Source: JALZCH01 sp036400075 (GTDB lineage Bacteria > Acidobacteriota > Blastocatellia > Pyrinomonadales > Pyrinomonadaceae). Taken from it: a stretch of DNA of 64,000 nucleotides. The stretch is from assembly GCA_036400075.1 (NCBI GenBank), contig DASWLV010000081.1, positions 1-64,000 on the forward strand. The letters are read 5' to 3'. The notes under the pieces are model-generated. The model saw only the letters and a program-made list of their open reading frames with translations, did not search any database and was not told where the DNA came from. Position numbers and translations under genes: made by a program. Positions within the stretch are counted from its first letter, which is position 1. Each line of letters begins with the position of its first letter. This document shows positions 1 through 8,534 of the stretch, piece after piece.

Positions 1-2
1 CA

Positions 3-677
3 AAAGCCTCGCAGGAAGGGCGACTTCTCAGTCGCCCTTCAAATCCGACAAAGGAAGCCTTAAAAGCCGGGCGGCATTCTCTAGCGATTGAGAAGAAACG
101 CGACGCTTTGCTTTATGTGCCGAAAACTTACAACCCGAAAAATCCCGCTCCGCTAGCACTGATGCTCCACGGCGCCGGCGGCAACGCTCAGCACGGATTG
201 AGCCTTATCCAGAATATCGCCGATGAAGCAGGCATCATCATACTCTCGCCCAAATCGCAGGTTTCGACCTGGGATGTAATTGCCGACGAGTACGGTGCCG
301 ATGTCAAATTTATAGATCAGTCGCTCGAACACACTTTTGAGCGGTGCGCGGTTGATAAATCGCGTCTCGCCATCGGGGGATTTTCTGACGGCGCTTCATA
401 CGCGCTCTCGCTCGGAATAATCAACGGCGAGCTTTTCAGCCACGTTATCGCCTTTTCTCCCGGCTTTATGGCTCCAACGGGACAAGCCGGAAAACCGCGC
501 TTTTATATCTCGCACGGAACCGAAGACCGCGTGCTGCCAATCGAGCGTTGCAGCCGCCGAATTGTTCCGCAGCTAAAACGCGGCGGATACGACGTTGTTT
601 ACAAAGAATTTGAAGGTCCGCACACGATTCCGCCCGAAATAGTGAGAGAATCAGTGCAATGGTTAATTGCCAAATAA
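3..677 (+). CDS. Alpha/beta hydrolase (esterase/phospholipase-like), 5' end outside the window
   Basis: Predicted serine hydrolase of the alpha/beta fold. The reading frame is open to the left edge, and the sequence before the first in-frame TTG (position 108) still reads like hydrolase N-terminus, running into LLYVPKTY. The true start is therefore upstream and this entry is partial. Visible elements are an oxyanion-hole region MLHGAGGN, a nucleophile elbow GFSDGAS, an acid residue in HGTEDRVLP and a terminal catalytic His in GPHTIPPE. No signal peptide can be judged because the start is missing. The family includes carboxylesterases, phospholipases and PHB-depolymerase-like enzymes, and the substrate cannot be told from sequence. 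It ends at a hairpin shared with the convergent lipoprotein gene. Confidence 0.8.
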   Translation, partial: KASQEGRLLSRPSNPTKEALKAGRHSLAIEKKRDALLYVPKTYNPKNPAPLALMLHGAGGNAQHGLSLIQNIADEAGIIILSPKSQVSTWDVIADEYGADVKFIDQSLEHTFERCAVDKSRLAIGGFSDGASYALSLGIINGELFSHVIAFSPGFMAPTGQAGKPRFYISHGTEDRVLPIERCSRRIVPQLKRGGYDVVYKEFEGPHTIPPEIVRESVQWLIAK

Positions 678-714
678 AAATCAGGCTTGGTTTTTACAAA
701 CCAGCCTGATTTTT
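676..714. terminator. Bidirectional rho-independent terminator
   Basis: Inverted repeat with arms AAAAATCAGGC and GCCTGATTTTT (one bulged T inside the stem), flanked by A and T runs. It lies between the convergent hydrolase and lipoprotein genes, so it can stop transcription from both sides. Confidence 0.8.
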
Positions 715-744
715 CTTCATTGGTGAAATTCAAAAATGCTCTCT

Positions 745-1521
745 TTAATGCATATGATGCGAGTTGCCCGGCATCTGCCTTTCGACAGACCACATCGCTT
801 CGGTCGTCTGTTCATACGGATAAAGATGAACCATCCAGCCAAGCAGACGCGGCAGGAAATGCCCGCCCTCTTTTTCGCATTGCTCCTTTGTCGCAATTGA
901 GCCTTCTAAACCGAATTTGTCGCCCTGACCGATTAAGCCGTTTAATAAATTCGAGCCTTTCGGCAAACAAATATTAATGTGCTGGTGCCATTGCGTGACG
1001 CTCAAAGGAACGCGCTCGTCTAGCTCGGCTTCGGTATAATTTGCGGGCGCGGTGTACATCACTCCGATCAAACGATAATTATCCCCGGTTTTTTCATACA
1101 ACAGCGAAGTCGGATGTTCGGGATTAAATTGGCTTTCAGCTTCGGCGTAATAAGCCAGCTTGTTGAAGTGGTACATTTTCTGCGGAACATCAGGCAGCAA
1201 AATCTCGAAACCGTCACGCAGCGCAGCGCGATAATCTTTATATTTCTCAATCGCATTTCTGGCTCTGGCTGCTGTTGCTTCGGCACGTTCTTTGTCGCCG
1301 GGTTTTGACTCGCGCAGCTCGGTCATTTTCATATGCGGGTCAGAAACGTCGTGTGAATGTTTGGAAACTGCCGTCTGATTTTCCGAAATAGTCGAAGAAT
1401 TCGGCTCTTGAGATTTGTTTACGGTTTCCGCTGCTCCATTCTTTTGGCTGACCGATTCAATATTCGTACAGGAAGCAAAAAGAGTTGTCGCCGCAATCAA
1501 CAATAAAATTCTTAAATTCAT
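745..1521 (-). CDS. Conserved lipoprotein of unknown function
   Basis: Exported protein of 258 residues. The start is set at the ATG giving MNLRILLLIAATTLFASC, a short signal peptide with a lipobox ending at Cys18; the longer frame adds 16 residues that read through a terminator hairpin. The mature part begins with a polar Ser/Thr/Glu linker, followed by a helical segment rich in Ala, Arg and Lys and a C-terminal domain with several His residues (WHQHINICLPKG, GWMVHLYPY, final HHMH). The His clusters suggest metal binding, but this is only a suggestion. I do not recognise a named family. It converges on the hydrolase and lies downstream of cyanophycinase, separated from it by a terminator. 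Confidence 0.7.
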   Translation of the reverse strand: MNLRILLLIAATTLFASCTNIESVSQKNGAAETVNKSQEPNSSTISENQTAVSKHSHDVSDPHMKMTELRESKPGDKERAEATAARARNAIEKYKDYRAALRDGFEILLPDVPQKMYHFNKLAYYAEAESQFNPEHPTSLLYEKTGDNYRLIGVMYTAPANYTEAELDERVPLSVTQWHQHINICLPKGSNLLNGLIGQGDKFGLEGSIATKEQCEKEGGHFLPRLLGWMVHLYPYEQTTEAMWSVERQMPGNSHHMH

Positions 1522-1536
1522 TTTCTTGAATGAGGT

Positions 1537-1566
1537 AAAAAAAGCATCGGATAAGTCCGATGCTTT
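1537..1566 (-). terminator. Rho-independent terminator of the cyanophycinase gene
   Basis: Perfect 11-bp inverted repeat, AAAGCATCGGA with a TAAG loop on the plus strand, followed on the minus strand by a T run. It lies about 120 nt past the cyanophycinase stop and just upstream of the lipoprotein start, insulating the two genes. Confidence 0.8.
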
Positions 1567-1686
1567 CAACCAATTCGCTTTTAACTTCTTTTTTGATGGA
1601 ATATGACCGAGGCTTGTTGTACGACACGAATTAATCTAAGAGCCGCTGCCGACAACAAGCCCACAAAGCTACGGAAAGAAAACGCA

Positions 1687-2556
1687 TTATTCTTTGGCTT
1701 GTTTACTGTTTTCGTTTGCTCCGGCGCGTTTGGCTTTATGCTGCGCTTCTTTCGGGATAATCATTCGCCGTTCGAAAAGATTGAATTTTTCGCCCTCACA
1801 GACCACGTGGACTTTGACATCGGCTAAAGCGAGATTCTGCCCTTTTTCAATATAGGGCGTATTTGCGTAAGTCATTCCGCCAGCATCAATAATCGTGACA
1901 GCACCCGTTCCCATTACGCGCATCTCGCCTTTATCAACAATCATTGCCGTATTTTCATCCAGCCCGATGCCCATATCCTGCGGATAATGCGCGACGGCTG
2001 TTAAAAGCCGCCCGTGTCTGCCGCGCTGCGAAAAATGCGTGTCAATCATACATCCGACAATTAAATCCATTCCCGGTCCCATCTCGACCGCACCCAACTT
2101 TGGCGCTTCTTCGCCGTCGCCTTGTAAAATCATCGAATTCGACATCATCGCCGCACCAGCGCTTGTACCGCCGATAATTACGCCTTTTTCGTAGATTTCG
2201 TGAACCGCTTTTTGCAGCTCGGTTCCGCCCATCAGGCTGGTAATATGAAGCTGATCGCCGCCGGTAAAGAATAAACCGCTCGCTTCACGAACAGCTTTTA
2301 TGTTTTCTTCCGCTATTGCATCCGCGCGGCTCGAAACGTCAACCGCCTGCACTGATTTAACGCCGATTTTTTCAAAAACTTCAATATATTCCGCGCCGAC
2401 CTCTTCCGGGCTGTCGGTCGCTACAGTCATAACCACAACGTTCGCCCTTTTTCCACCGGCGAGCCGCACAAATTCTTTTAATATCGGGCTTTCGGGCGTT
2501 CTCTCTTCCGCTCCTCCAATTGCCATCAGTATTCCGCGAGCTTCAGTTAATTTCAT
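1687..2556 (-). CDS. cphB: Cyanophycinase (peptidase S51 family)
   Basis: Predicted hydrolase of cyanophycin (multi-L-arginyl-poly-L-aspartate), releasing beta-Asp-Arg dipeptides; a serine peptidase of family S51. The 289-residue protein shows FFTGGDQ near residue 98, the nucleophile elbow GGTSAGAA with Ser132, and DTHFSQRGRHGRL at 172-184 with GIGLDENTA following, all hallmark blocks of the family. No signal peptide is visible, fitting the cytoplasmic (CphB) rather than the secreted type. The ATG is preceded by GAGGA. No cyanophycin synthetase gene is visible in this window. The C-terminal tail (about residues 270-289) is Lys/Ala rich and probably disordered. It is divergent from the sigma-factor operon. 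Confidence 0.9.
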   Translation of the reverse strand: MKLTEARGILMAIGGAEERTPESPILKEFVRLAGGKRANVVVMTVATDSPEEVGAEYIEVFEKIGVKSVQAVDVSSRADAIAEENIKAVREASGLFFTGGDQLHITSLMGGTELQKAVHEIYEKGVIIGGTSAGAAMMSNSMILQGDGEEAPKLGAVEMGPGMDLIVGCMIDTHFSQRGRHGRLLTAVAHYPQDMGIGLDENTAMIVDKGEMRVMGTGAVTIIDAGGMTYANTPYIEKGQNLALADVKVHVVCEGEKFNLFERRMIIPKEAQHKAKRAGANENSKQAKE

Positions 2557-2587
2557 AAAAGTTGATTTTCCTCGTTAATTAAGCAGG

Positions 2588-2647
2588 ATAAAGTCACGCA
2601 AAATAGGATAAAAAGGAGAAAACACACCCGGTTTTGCGTGACTTTAT
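2588..2647. repeat. Perfect 16-bp inverted repeat with a 28-nt spacer
   Basis: Arms ATAAAGTCACGCAAAA (2588-2603) and its exact reverse complement (2632-2647) lie in the 300-nt divergent region between cyanophycinase and the ECF sigma factor. There is no T run, and neither neighbour ends here, so it is not a normal terminator. It could be a cruciform or attenuator, a two-site operator, or a remnant of a small mobile element. The rest of the divergent region is AT-rich with no gene. Confidence 0.75.
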
Positions 2648-2857
2648 ATCTTTCACTTTGATTCTAATCTCACAATTTTTAAGCGTCTGTACGCAAAAAA
2701 ACATAAGAAATTAACAAACTGGAAGATTTCCGTGTGAGAAGAAAGAAAATTATTTCAAATCTCTGTTAACATTTTTTGTTCATATTCGTCTTTACTAACG
2801 GCAACACATTAAAAGCCAATCTCGATAATCCGTTACAAATCGAATTCCGAAACCGAA

Positions 2858-3433
2858 ATGACAGGCAACATACTCTTTTTTACCAGACCGGAAGCAGCCG
2901 CCGCATCAGCCCTGGCTGCGCCCGAAAAGCCGAAGCCGGAGGCGAGGCTGGTCGAAAGAGCCTGCGCGGGCGAACAAGAGGCTTTTAATGAGCTTTATCG
3001 AATGTTTGCGCCGCTGGTTCACGGAATTATTCTGGCGCGCGTGCCGCGCGACGAAGTTGACGACATAGCACAGGAAGTTTTTCTTTCCGCTTATAAAAAT
3101 CTGCACAATCTTCGTGACCGAAACGCCGTCGGGGCGTGGCTTGGAATGATTGCTCGAAACCGCGCGACGGAATTTTATCGGCAGGCAAAACCGACCGAAG
3201 AGCTTTCGGAAGATTTAAGCCGAAACGATTCTCCGCAAACCGAAGCACGTGAAATTCTGGCGGCGATTCGTTCGCTGCCCGAAACTTACAAGGAAACGCT
3301 TTGTTTGCGGCTGGTCGAAGGAATGACGGGACAGGAAATTGCCGAACAAACGGGGCTTTCGCCCGATTCGGTTCGCGTTAATCTGCACCGCGGAATGAAG
3401 CTGCTGCGAGAAAAACTCGGCGTCAAGGAGTAA
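2858..3433 (+). CDS. RNA polymerase sigma factor, ECF subfamily
   Basis: Group IV sigma factor of 191 residues. Region sigma-2 spans about residues 46-108 (ELYRMFAPLVHGIILARV, the core DEVDDIAQEVFLSAYKNL, and GAWLGMIARNRATEFYR). Region sigma-4 spans about 132-187 (RSLPETYKETLCLRLVEG, then the helix-turn-helix GQEIAEQTGLSPDSVRVNLHR). A 40-residue Ala/Pro/Glu-rich segment precedes sigma-2. It is directly followed by a membrane protein whose start lies 3 nt past the sigma stop, the usual place for an anti-sigma partner, and then by two exported DUF4252-like proteins. By analogy with other ECF operons it probably regulates its own operon, but no promoter motif could be assigned with confidence. 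Confidence 0.92.
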   Translation: MTGNILFFTRPEAAAASALAAPEKPKPEARLVERACAGEQEAFNELYRMFAPLVHGIILARVPRDEVDDIAQEVFLSAYKNLHNLRDRNAVGAWLGMIARNRATEFYRQAKPTEELSEDLSRNDSPQTEAREILAAIRSLPETYKETLCLRLVEGMTGQEIAEQTGLSPDSVRVNLHRGMKLLREKLGVKE

Positions 3434-3436
3434 GTG

Positions 3437-4030
3437 ATGAAACAAGATTATTTATGGGATAAAACGGGTGCAGACCCTGAAATCGAAAATCTGGAAAACG
3501 CTCTCGCAGTGTTTCGTTACAAAGAAATCGCGCCGCCCGCGCTCCCCGCTAAAATTATTCCGTTTAAAAAAGAATCGCCGCGCCGTTCTTTTCGATTTGC
3601 TTATGCGATTGCGGCTTGCACGGCGTTTTTAATGATTGGTCTGGGCGTTTGGTTTCAATTTTCAACCAACGAAATCGGAACTCAAGAAAACTTGGCGCAA
3701 ACAGCTCAGCCGCGAATTCCTGAGACGATCCCGTATGTTGAAGCTGTTGAAAACCCGGCTCCAATTGTTAATAATGCGGAAACTCCTCCCAAAACTAAGA
3801 TTGAAAGCACAAAGCGAATTTCTGCGCCGAAGCCTGCCAAGATAAAAAAGATTATTCCGGCAGTTGTTCGTCCAACGGAAAAGATAGCTGGAAATATCGT
3901 GGCTAAAAAATCCGATGTCCAGCTCACAAAAGAAGAACAATACGCCTACGATCAGCTAATGCTGGCGCTTTCGATTACGAGTTCGAAGTTGAAAATGGTG
4001 AAAGACAAAGTCGAAGGGTTTGAAGAATAA
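3437..4030 (+). CDS. Single-pass membrane protein, candidate anti-sigma factor
   Basis: Protein of 197 residues starting at an ATG preceded by AAGGAG, which overlaps the end of the sigma gene; a GTG directly before it is less well spaced. The first ~50 residues are soluble and end in basic residues (KKESPRRS). They are followed by one membrane helix (YAIAACTAFLMIGLGVWF, about 52-71) and a periplasmic Pro/Lys/Thr-rich stretch with a charged C-terminal helix. Position and topology fit an anti-sigma factor holding the upstream sigma at the membrane. No zinc-binding HxxxCxxC motif is present, so it is not a classical ZAS-domain protein. The assignment rests on context and topology. Confidence 0.75.
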   Translation: MKQDYLWDKTGADPEIENLENALAVFRYKEIAPPALPAKIIPFKKESPRRSFRFAYAIAACTAFLMIGLGVWFQFSTNEIGTQENLAQTAQPRIPETIPYVEAVENPAPIVNNAETPPKTKIESTKRISAPKPAKIKKIIPAVVRPTEKIAGNIVAKKSDVQLTKEEQYAYDQLMLALSITSSKLKMVKDKVEGFEE

Positions 4031-4084
4031 ACACCGTTCTCGAAAACCCTGAAAGTTTCTTAAAAAAAATAGAAGAGAGGAATT

Positions 4085-4654
4085 ATGAAAATGTTGAGCG
4101 ATCACTTATTAAAAATTATTTTGCTGGTGATGTTTTTTGTCCTGGCAAGTCCGGCAAACGCACAAGACCCGGCACGTTTGCGGTTTGAAAAATTAAACCA
4201 GCTTGAAAACAGAGCCAGAGATGTTGTCGAAGTCAATATTGAAGGCAAGCTTCTTGATTTGGCGAAACGAGTTTTGGTCAAAGTAAACGACCCGGAATCC
4301 AAGAAAGTCGGTCAGGCGATCAGCGGCTTAAAAGGCATCTACGTCAGAGTTTTCAACTTCGAGAACGAAAACGAATATAACATCGCAGATGTCGAGGAAA
4401 TTCGCTCGCAGTTGCAGTCGCCGGGCTGGGAACGCCTCGCAAATGTCCGCAGCAAGAAAAACAATCAAAAAGTTGACGTTTACACGATGTTTACCGGAGA
4501 CACGATGAGCGGCGTCGCGGTTGTGATTTCCGAATCGAAATCCGTCGCGCTCGTCAACGTCATCGGTCCGATTGACATTGATTTGCTCGCCGAATTGAGC
4601 GGTAAAATGAACATCCCGAAAATCGAAATCGAAAACGACAAACCGAAACCATAG
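4085..4654 (+). CDS. Exported DUF4252-like protein
   Basis: Secreted protein of 189 residues with signal peptide ending ASPANAQ (about residue 27) and a good ribosome site (AGAGGA). The mature part carries the DUF4252 pattern: an N-terminal helix (LEKLNQLENRA type), a central GLKGIYVRVFNFE strand and a C-terminal AVVISESKSVALVNVIGPID block. The molecular function of DUF4252 is not established. It is third in the ECF sigma operon and followed 17 nt later by a related protein, so it is probably part of the regulon controlled by that sigma factor. Confidence 0.85.
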   Translation: MKMLSDHLLKIILLVMFFVLASPANAQDPARLRFEKLNQLENRARDVVEVNIEGKLLDLAKRVLVKVNDPESKKVGQAISGLKGIYVRVFNFENENEYNIADVEEIRSQLQSPGWERLANVRSKKNNQKVDVYTMFTGDTMSGVAVVISESKSVALVNVIGPIDIDLLAELSGKMNIPKIEIENDKPKP

Positions 4655-4671
4655 AAAGGAGCGCGCAGAAA

Positions 4672-5262
4672 ATGTTTGAACTTAAAAGATACTTATTCGC
4701 ATCAATTTTGCTTGTTATGTTCACCGCCGCTCCGGTTACGAATGTTTACGCCGGCGGCAAGGAATATGAAGCCGTCGTCAAACATCTAAAAACCAAATAC
4801 AAGGCAAAAAAAGTCAAAATCCCGATGATCTGGCTGGCGCGTTTCGCCGTCAGAATGGTTCGCCCGGCTGGTGTTAAAAGCTTTAGCATCACGACGTTTG
4901 AAAACCTGAAATTCTCGCGCGAAACGCTCGATGTTGAAATGCAAATGGCTTTGAAAAACTCTTTCAGCGTGCTTTGGAGTCCGATCTTCCGCGTCCGCTC
5001 GCGCAAAGGCGAACAGGCTTATATGTACGCCCGCGAAGACGGAAACAGCGTGAAAGTTATGGTCGTCACGATAAACGAAGACAAAGCCACTGTCATCCGC
5101 GCTGCGTTCAGCCCCGAAAAGCTCGCCGATTTTGTCAACGACCCGAAAATTATGGGCATTTCTCTTGATGACAATAAGCACAACGCTGACAATAAACCTA
5201 CGGAATCAAAAGAAACTGTTGTAACGGAACAGAAAACGGAAGAGTTGAAAAAACCGAATTAA
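4672..5262 (+). CDS. Exported protein related to DUF4252, operon partner
   Basis: Protein of 196 residues with a signal peptide (about residues 1-27, ending NVYAGG) and a strong ribosome site (AAAGGAG). The arrangement resembles the preceding gene: a basic N-terminal segment, a GVKSFSITTFENLKF strand, a YMYAREDGNSVKVMVVTINEDKATVIRAAFSPEKLADF block, then a low-complexity Lys/Glu/Asn tail. It is probably a diverged duplicate of the upstream DUF4252 protein; I infer this from layout rather than from an alignment. It ends the sigma operon at a clear terminator. Confidence 0.8.
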   Translation: MFELKRYLFASILLVMFTAAPVTNVYAGGKEYEAVVKHLKTKYKAKKVKIPMIWLARFAVRMVRPAGVKSFSITTFENLKFSRETLDVEMQMALKNSFSVLWSPIFRVRSRKGEQAYMYAREDGNSVKVMVVTINEDKATVIRAAFSPEKLADFVNDPKIMGISLDDNKHNADNKPTESKETVVTEQKTEELKKPN

Positions 5263-5298
5263 CCGATTTTCTTTGCAAGAACGTCGAAAAGAATTTCG

Positions 5299-5328
5299 AA
5301 AAAGTGCGCTGCTCGGCGCACTTTTTTT
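5299..5328 (+). terminator. Rho-independent terminator of the sigma operon
   Basis: Stem GTGCGC/GCGCAC with a TGCTCG loop, flanked by an A run on the left and seven T on the right. It lies 36 nt past the last gene of the ECF operon. Confidence 0.9.
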
Positions 5329-5575
5329 GCATCAATTTTACCCAACAAATCGCCGCCGTGATTGATTTTTTGATATTCGCTGACATTATCTGATTCATTT
5401 GGTTTTGAAGCAAATGTTTGCTTCAAATGAGCGTTTGCTTGCCAACGGAATTAAGCTTGAGTATTATCGCAAACGTTGCGGTTCACACATCTTTTTTGAC
5501 GTTTTCCTTTCAAAATCGAAACTGAAAAAAACGCAGCGACACCGATTCAACATATTAAAATTTGAGGTCAAGCCG

Positions 5576-6028
5576 ATGAAATTACAATTCGCAGCTTTTT
5601 TGTTTTTTCTTTTAGTAATTCCGGGCGTTGTTCATTCTCAAGAGCGTGTTGTGGCGGCTGTTTCAAACGCGACGAAAACGCCTGCGGAAGCCAGATTTGA
5701 AATTATTCAGGTGCATCATTTAAGAGAAACGATTCTCCTGAAACTTGATAAATATACGGGCGAAGTTTATGAGCTAGTCCGTAATCGAGATTATATTAGA
5801 GATAAAGGACAAGCTTTCGCCTGGCAGCTAACCAAATGGAACAACAGACCTTCAATCGAAGGCTTTGACGCTCAAAAAGTAAATTTCCAATTATTCGGCG
5901 CGACTAATAACGACAACTCCGTTTATTTGATAAACGTTAATAACGGCGACTCCTGGACGCTGGTTAGAGAATTGCAGGAAGATAAGGAATCTTATTGGGT
6001 TTTGACCAAAACGCAAAAGAAAAATTAA
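5576..6028 (+). CDS. Small exported protein of unknown function
   Basis: Protein of 150 residues. The ATG at 5576, preceded by GAGGT, gives a clean signal peptide (LQFAAFLFFLLVIPGVVHSQ); the longer frame upstream has no export signal at its start and is rejected. The mature protein is mostly beta in character, with a stretch reading ETILLKLDKYTGEVYELV, a pattern often seen when describing enzyme output or binding of a partner. I recognise no family. It stands alone between two terminators and may have its own promoter in the 5329-5575 stretch. Confidence 0.65.
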   Translation: MKLQFAAFLFFLLVIPGVVHSQERVVAAVSNATKTPAEARFEIIQVHHLRETILLKLDKYTGEVYELVRNRDYIRDKGQAFAWQLTKWNNRPSIEGFDAQKVNFQLFGATNNDNSVYLINVNNGDSWTLVRELQEDKESYWVLTKTQKKN

Positions 6029-6052
6029 AGGCGCTTTTAAAGCGCCTTTTTT
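6027..6052. terminator. Bidirectional terminator between an exported protein and citrate synthase
   Basis: Stem AAAGGCGCTT/AAGCGCCTTT with a three-base loop and a T run, directly after the plus-strand stop and 20 nt from the end of the convergent citrate synthase gene. Confidence 0.9.
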
Positions 6053-6072
6053 ATTTCTCCGATAAATGATTA

Positions 6073-7248
6073 TCAACGCTCGTTAATCGGCGTGTATTTC
6101 AAATCGCGCTGTCCGATGTATTTGGCGCGCGGGCGGATGAGTTTGTTGTTGGCGTATTGTTCGAGAATGTGTCCCGTCCAGCCGGAGATGCGTGAAACGG
6201 CGAAAATCGGCGTGTACTGATCGAGTGGAATGCCCATCAGGAAATATGTCGAAGCCGAGTAAAAATCAACGTTCGGGAACATTCCTTTTTTCTCGTGCAT
6301 CAGGCGTTCGATTTTCTGCGACATATTGAACCATTTCATTTCGCCTTTTTTCTCGCCCAATGTCCGAGAGAATTTGCGGAGCCAGGTGGCGCGCGGGTCT
6401 TCAGTTTTATAGACGGCGTGACCGATGCCCATAATTTTGCGTTTTCGCTCCAAAGCGTTGTCGAGCCATGAATCAATCGCTTCTTCGCTGCCGATTTCCT
6501 GAAGCATTTTCATCACATTCGTGTTCGCGCCGCCATGCAGAGGTCCCGACAAAGCGGCGATTCCGCCCGTCACCGCGCCGTACATATCGGCGAGAGTTCC
6601 GGCGATGACGCGCGTCGTAAAAGTCGAAGCGTTCAATTCATGATCGGCGTGTAGAATCAAACCGATGTCAAACATTCGCGCTTCTTCTTCATTCGGTTTT
6701 TCGCCGAACAGCATATAAAGAAAGTTGGCGGCGATGCTGGCGTTTTTGTCCGGCGCGATGATGTCTTTGCCGGTTCTGATTCTTTCCCAAGCGGCGACCA
6801 GAATCGGCATTTGCGCGGTCAGTTTCGTTGCTGTTCTGAGCGCAGCTTCGCGCGATGTGTCTTTCGGGTTTTCGGCGTAAAAAGCGAGCGTCGAAACTGC
6901 CGTGCGGAGGACATCCATCGGGTCTGCGCTTTTCGGGATGTGTTTCATAAATTCCAGCACTTCCGCCGGAACTTCGTAATTGGCGCGCAGCTCCGAGTTG
7001 AGCGAATCAAGCTCGGCTTGATTCGGCAATTTGCCGTGCCAGAGCAGATAGATAACTTCTTCAAACGTTGAATGCTCGGCTAAATCGTGAATGTTATAGC
7101 CTTGATAAATCAAAATTCCCTGTTCGCCGTTGACATCGCCGATTGCCGACGAAGCGGCGACAACGTCGCGCAAGCCCTCCTTAGCCGCAGTCGCAGCCGA
7201 GCCGCCTGTTGAACTTGTTGATTGACCTGTATCTTTAGCTGTATCCAT
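6073..7248 (-). CDS. gltA: Citrate synthase
   Basis: Condenses acetyl-CoA and oxaloacetate at the entry of the TCA cycle. The 391-residue protein matches the short prokaryotic type. Catalytic residues are visible as His238 in SGPLHGGANT, His277 in GIGHAVYKTEDPR and Asp328 in FPNVDFYS, with the substrate His in LHADHELNAS near residue 203. The first 24 residues are a Ser/Thr/Gly/Ala-rich extension of probable disorder before the conserved GLRDVVAASSAIGDVNG. An AAGGAAAA ribosome site supports the ATG. A 2-methylcitrate synthase activity cannot be excluded by sequence, since that family is close; no prp genes are nearby. The gene stands alone. Confidence 0.93.
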   Translation of the reverse strand: MDTAKDTGQSTSSTGGSAATAAKEGLRDVVAASSAIGDVNGEQGILIYQGYNIHDLAEHSTFEEVIYLLWHGKLPNQAELDSLNSELRANYEVPAEVLEFMKHIPKSADPMDVLRTAVSTLAFYAENPKDTSREAALRTATKLTAQMPILVAAWERIRTGKDIIAPDKNASIAANFLYMLFGEKPNEEEARMFDIGLILHADHELNASTFTTRVIAGTLADMYGAVTGGIAALSGPLHGGANTNVMKMLQEIGSEEAIDSWLDNALERKRKIMGIGHAVYKTEDPRATWLRKFSRTLGEKKGEMKWFNMSQKIERLMHEKKGMFPNVDFYSASTYFLMGIPLDQYTPIFAVSRISGWTGHILEQYANNKLIRPRAKYIGQRDLKYTPINER

Positions 7249-7421
7249 GGCTATTTTTCCTTAAAAAGCTGAATTTTATTGCTATTTTGAAGATAGCAAA
7301 GACATTTGCGAGTGACAAGTTTCCTTTTTAAAATTCGTTTCGCGAATCTTCCGCCTCTTCAAAAGCAATTGTTTTGAAGCCTCGCAGCATCAGAAATTTG
7401 TCTGAATATAAACGAACACTA

Positions 7422-8534
7422 ATGACACAGCGAATTTTATTTATCGCATTTCTGATTTCCGCGTTTTCGGTCGTCGGCTTTACGCAAACTCCGACGCCGA
7501 CTCCGCCCGTTGAAACAGACGAAAAGCCGACGCGCATCACAACCGAAGAAATTCAATTAAACGTCATTGCGCGCAACCAGTTCGACCATTTCGACCCGAC
7601 GCTCATCGCAGATGATTTAATGGTCGTCGAAGATCGCGTGCCGCATAAAATCGAAAGCCTGCGCCGCGTTCCGGCGAATGTGATGCTCATTTTGGATATG
7701 GGCGGCGAGATGCGGACGGCAAAAAATCTGAAAACGACGCAAGCCGCAGCCGCGAGCTTAATCCGTTCGTTATCGAGCGAAGATCGCATCGCCGTGATTC
7801 AATACAGCGACCGCGCTCAGGTTTTGTCGGAGTGGGAAACAAAAGACGAAGCGATTGATGCGGTTGCGAAAAAGCTCGCTTTCGGTCGCCGCAGCGTTTT
7901 TGTCGAAGCCTTGAAAACGGCAGCTAAAATGTTAGAGTCGCGCGAAGCGCAAAATCGCCATCTCGTTTTAATCACCGACGGTTTGGACAGTACGGCGAAA
8001 AAAGAAGAACGCGAAGCCGCCATTAAAAAACTGCTCGAAGCCAATGTTTCGGTTCACGTTTTGAGCTACACGGCAATGGAGCAAAAAGGAAACGCCTCGC
8101 GCTCGGTTATCTTAAAAGGCGGGGATGGTAAAACTCCTAAAAGAACAGATGAAAACAACAAAATCAGCTTGCCCGGTCCGATTCAGGATTTGATGAATCT
8201 GCCGCGCCTCGGTTCTATCAACACCGACCGCGAAATGATCAAAAAAGCGCGCCAGCAGCAGCAGGATTTGCGGGACTCGCAAGCACAGCTCAATGATTTG
8301 GCGTTCAAAACCGGCGGCGCAATCGTTTTCCCCGAATCGGACGAAACGCTCGTCGCCGAAGGCAAAAAGATCGCTGAATTGATTGATTCGATTTACGTTG
8401 CCACTTACATTCCGAAACGCCCGCTCGAAGCGTCAGCGCCGGGCGAAACACGCGAAATCGGCGTCGTCTCGCGCCGCGTCGGTTTGAGAGTCGAAGCGCG
8501 TCGGGTTTTCGTTGTTCCGACTAGAACTCAATAA
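7422..8534 (+). CDS. Exported VWFA-related protein, acidobacterial type
   Basis: Protein of 370 residues. The ATG at 7422 gives signal peptide TQRILFIAFLISAFSVVGFTQ; 16 extra upstream residues are rejected. A Thr/Pro linker is followed by a strand-rich segment (EEIQLNVIARNQFDH) and a von Willebrand A domain from about residue 85: VMLILDMGG replaces the usual DxSxS metal site, then the HLVLITDGLDS strand. The C-terminal part returns to the conserved FKTGGAIVFPES block. This domain family is strongly expanded in Acidobacteriota and its function is unknown. A second member occurs at 46529-47770. The altered metal site suggests protein binding without classical MIDAS chemistry. Confidence 0.88.
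   Translation: MTQRILFIAFLISAFSVVGFTQTPTPTPPVETDEKPTRITTEEIQLNVIARNQFDHFDPTLIADDLMVVEDRVPHKIESLRRVPANVMLILDMGGEMRTAKNLKTTQAAAASLIRSLSSEDRIAVIQYSDRAQVLSEWETKDEAIDAVAKKLAFGRRSVFVEALKTAAKMLESREAQNRHLVLITDGLDSTAKKEEREAAIKKLLEANVSVHVLSYTAMEQKGNASRSVILKGGDGKTPKRTDENNKISLPGPIQDLMNLPRLGSINTDREMIKKARQQQQDLRDSQAQLNDLAFKTGGAIVFPESDETLVAEGKKIAELIDSIYVATYIPKRPLEASAPGETREIGVVSRRVGLRVEARRVFVVPTRTQ

Noticed and set aside
5399..5575. Long N-terminus for the 5576 gene
   Set aside because: The internal ATG has a ribosome site and begins a clean signal peptide.
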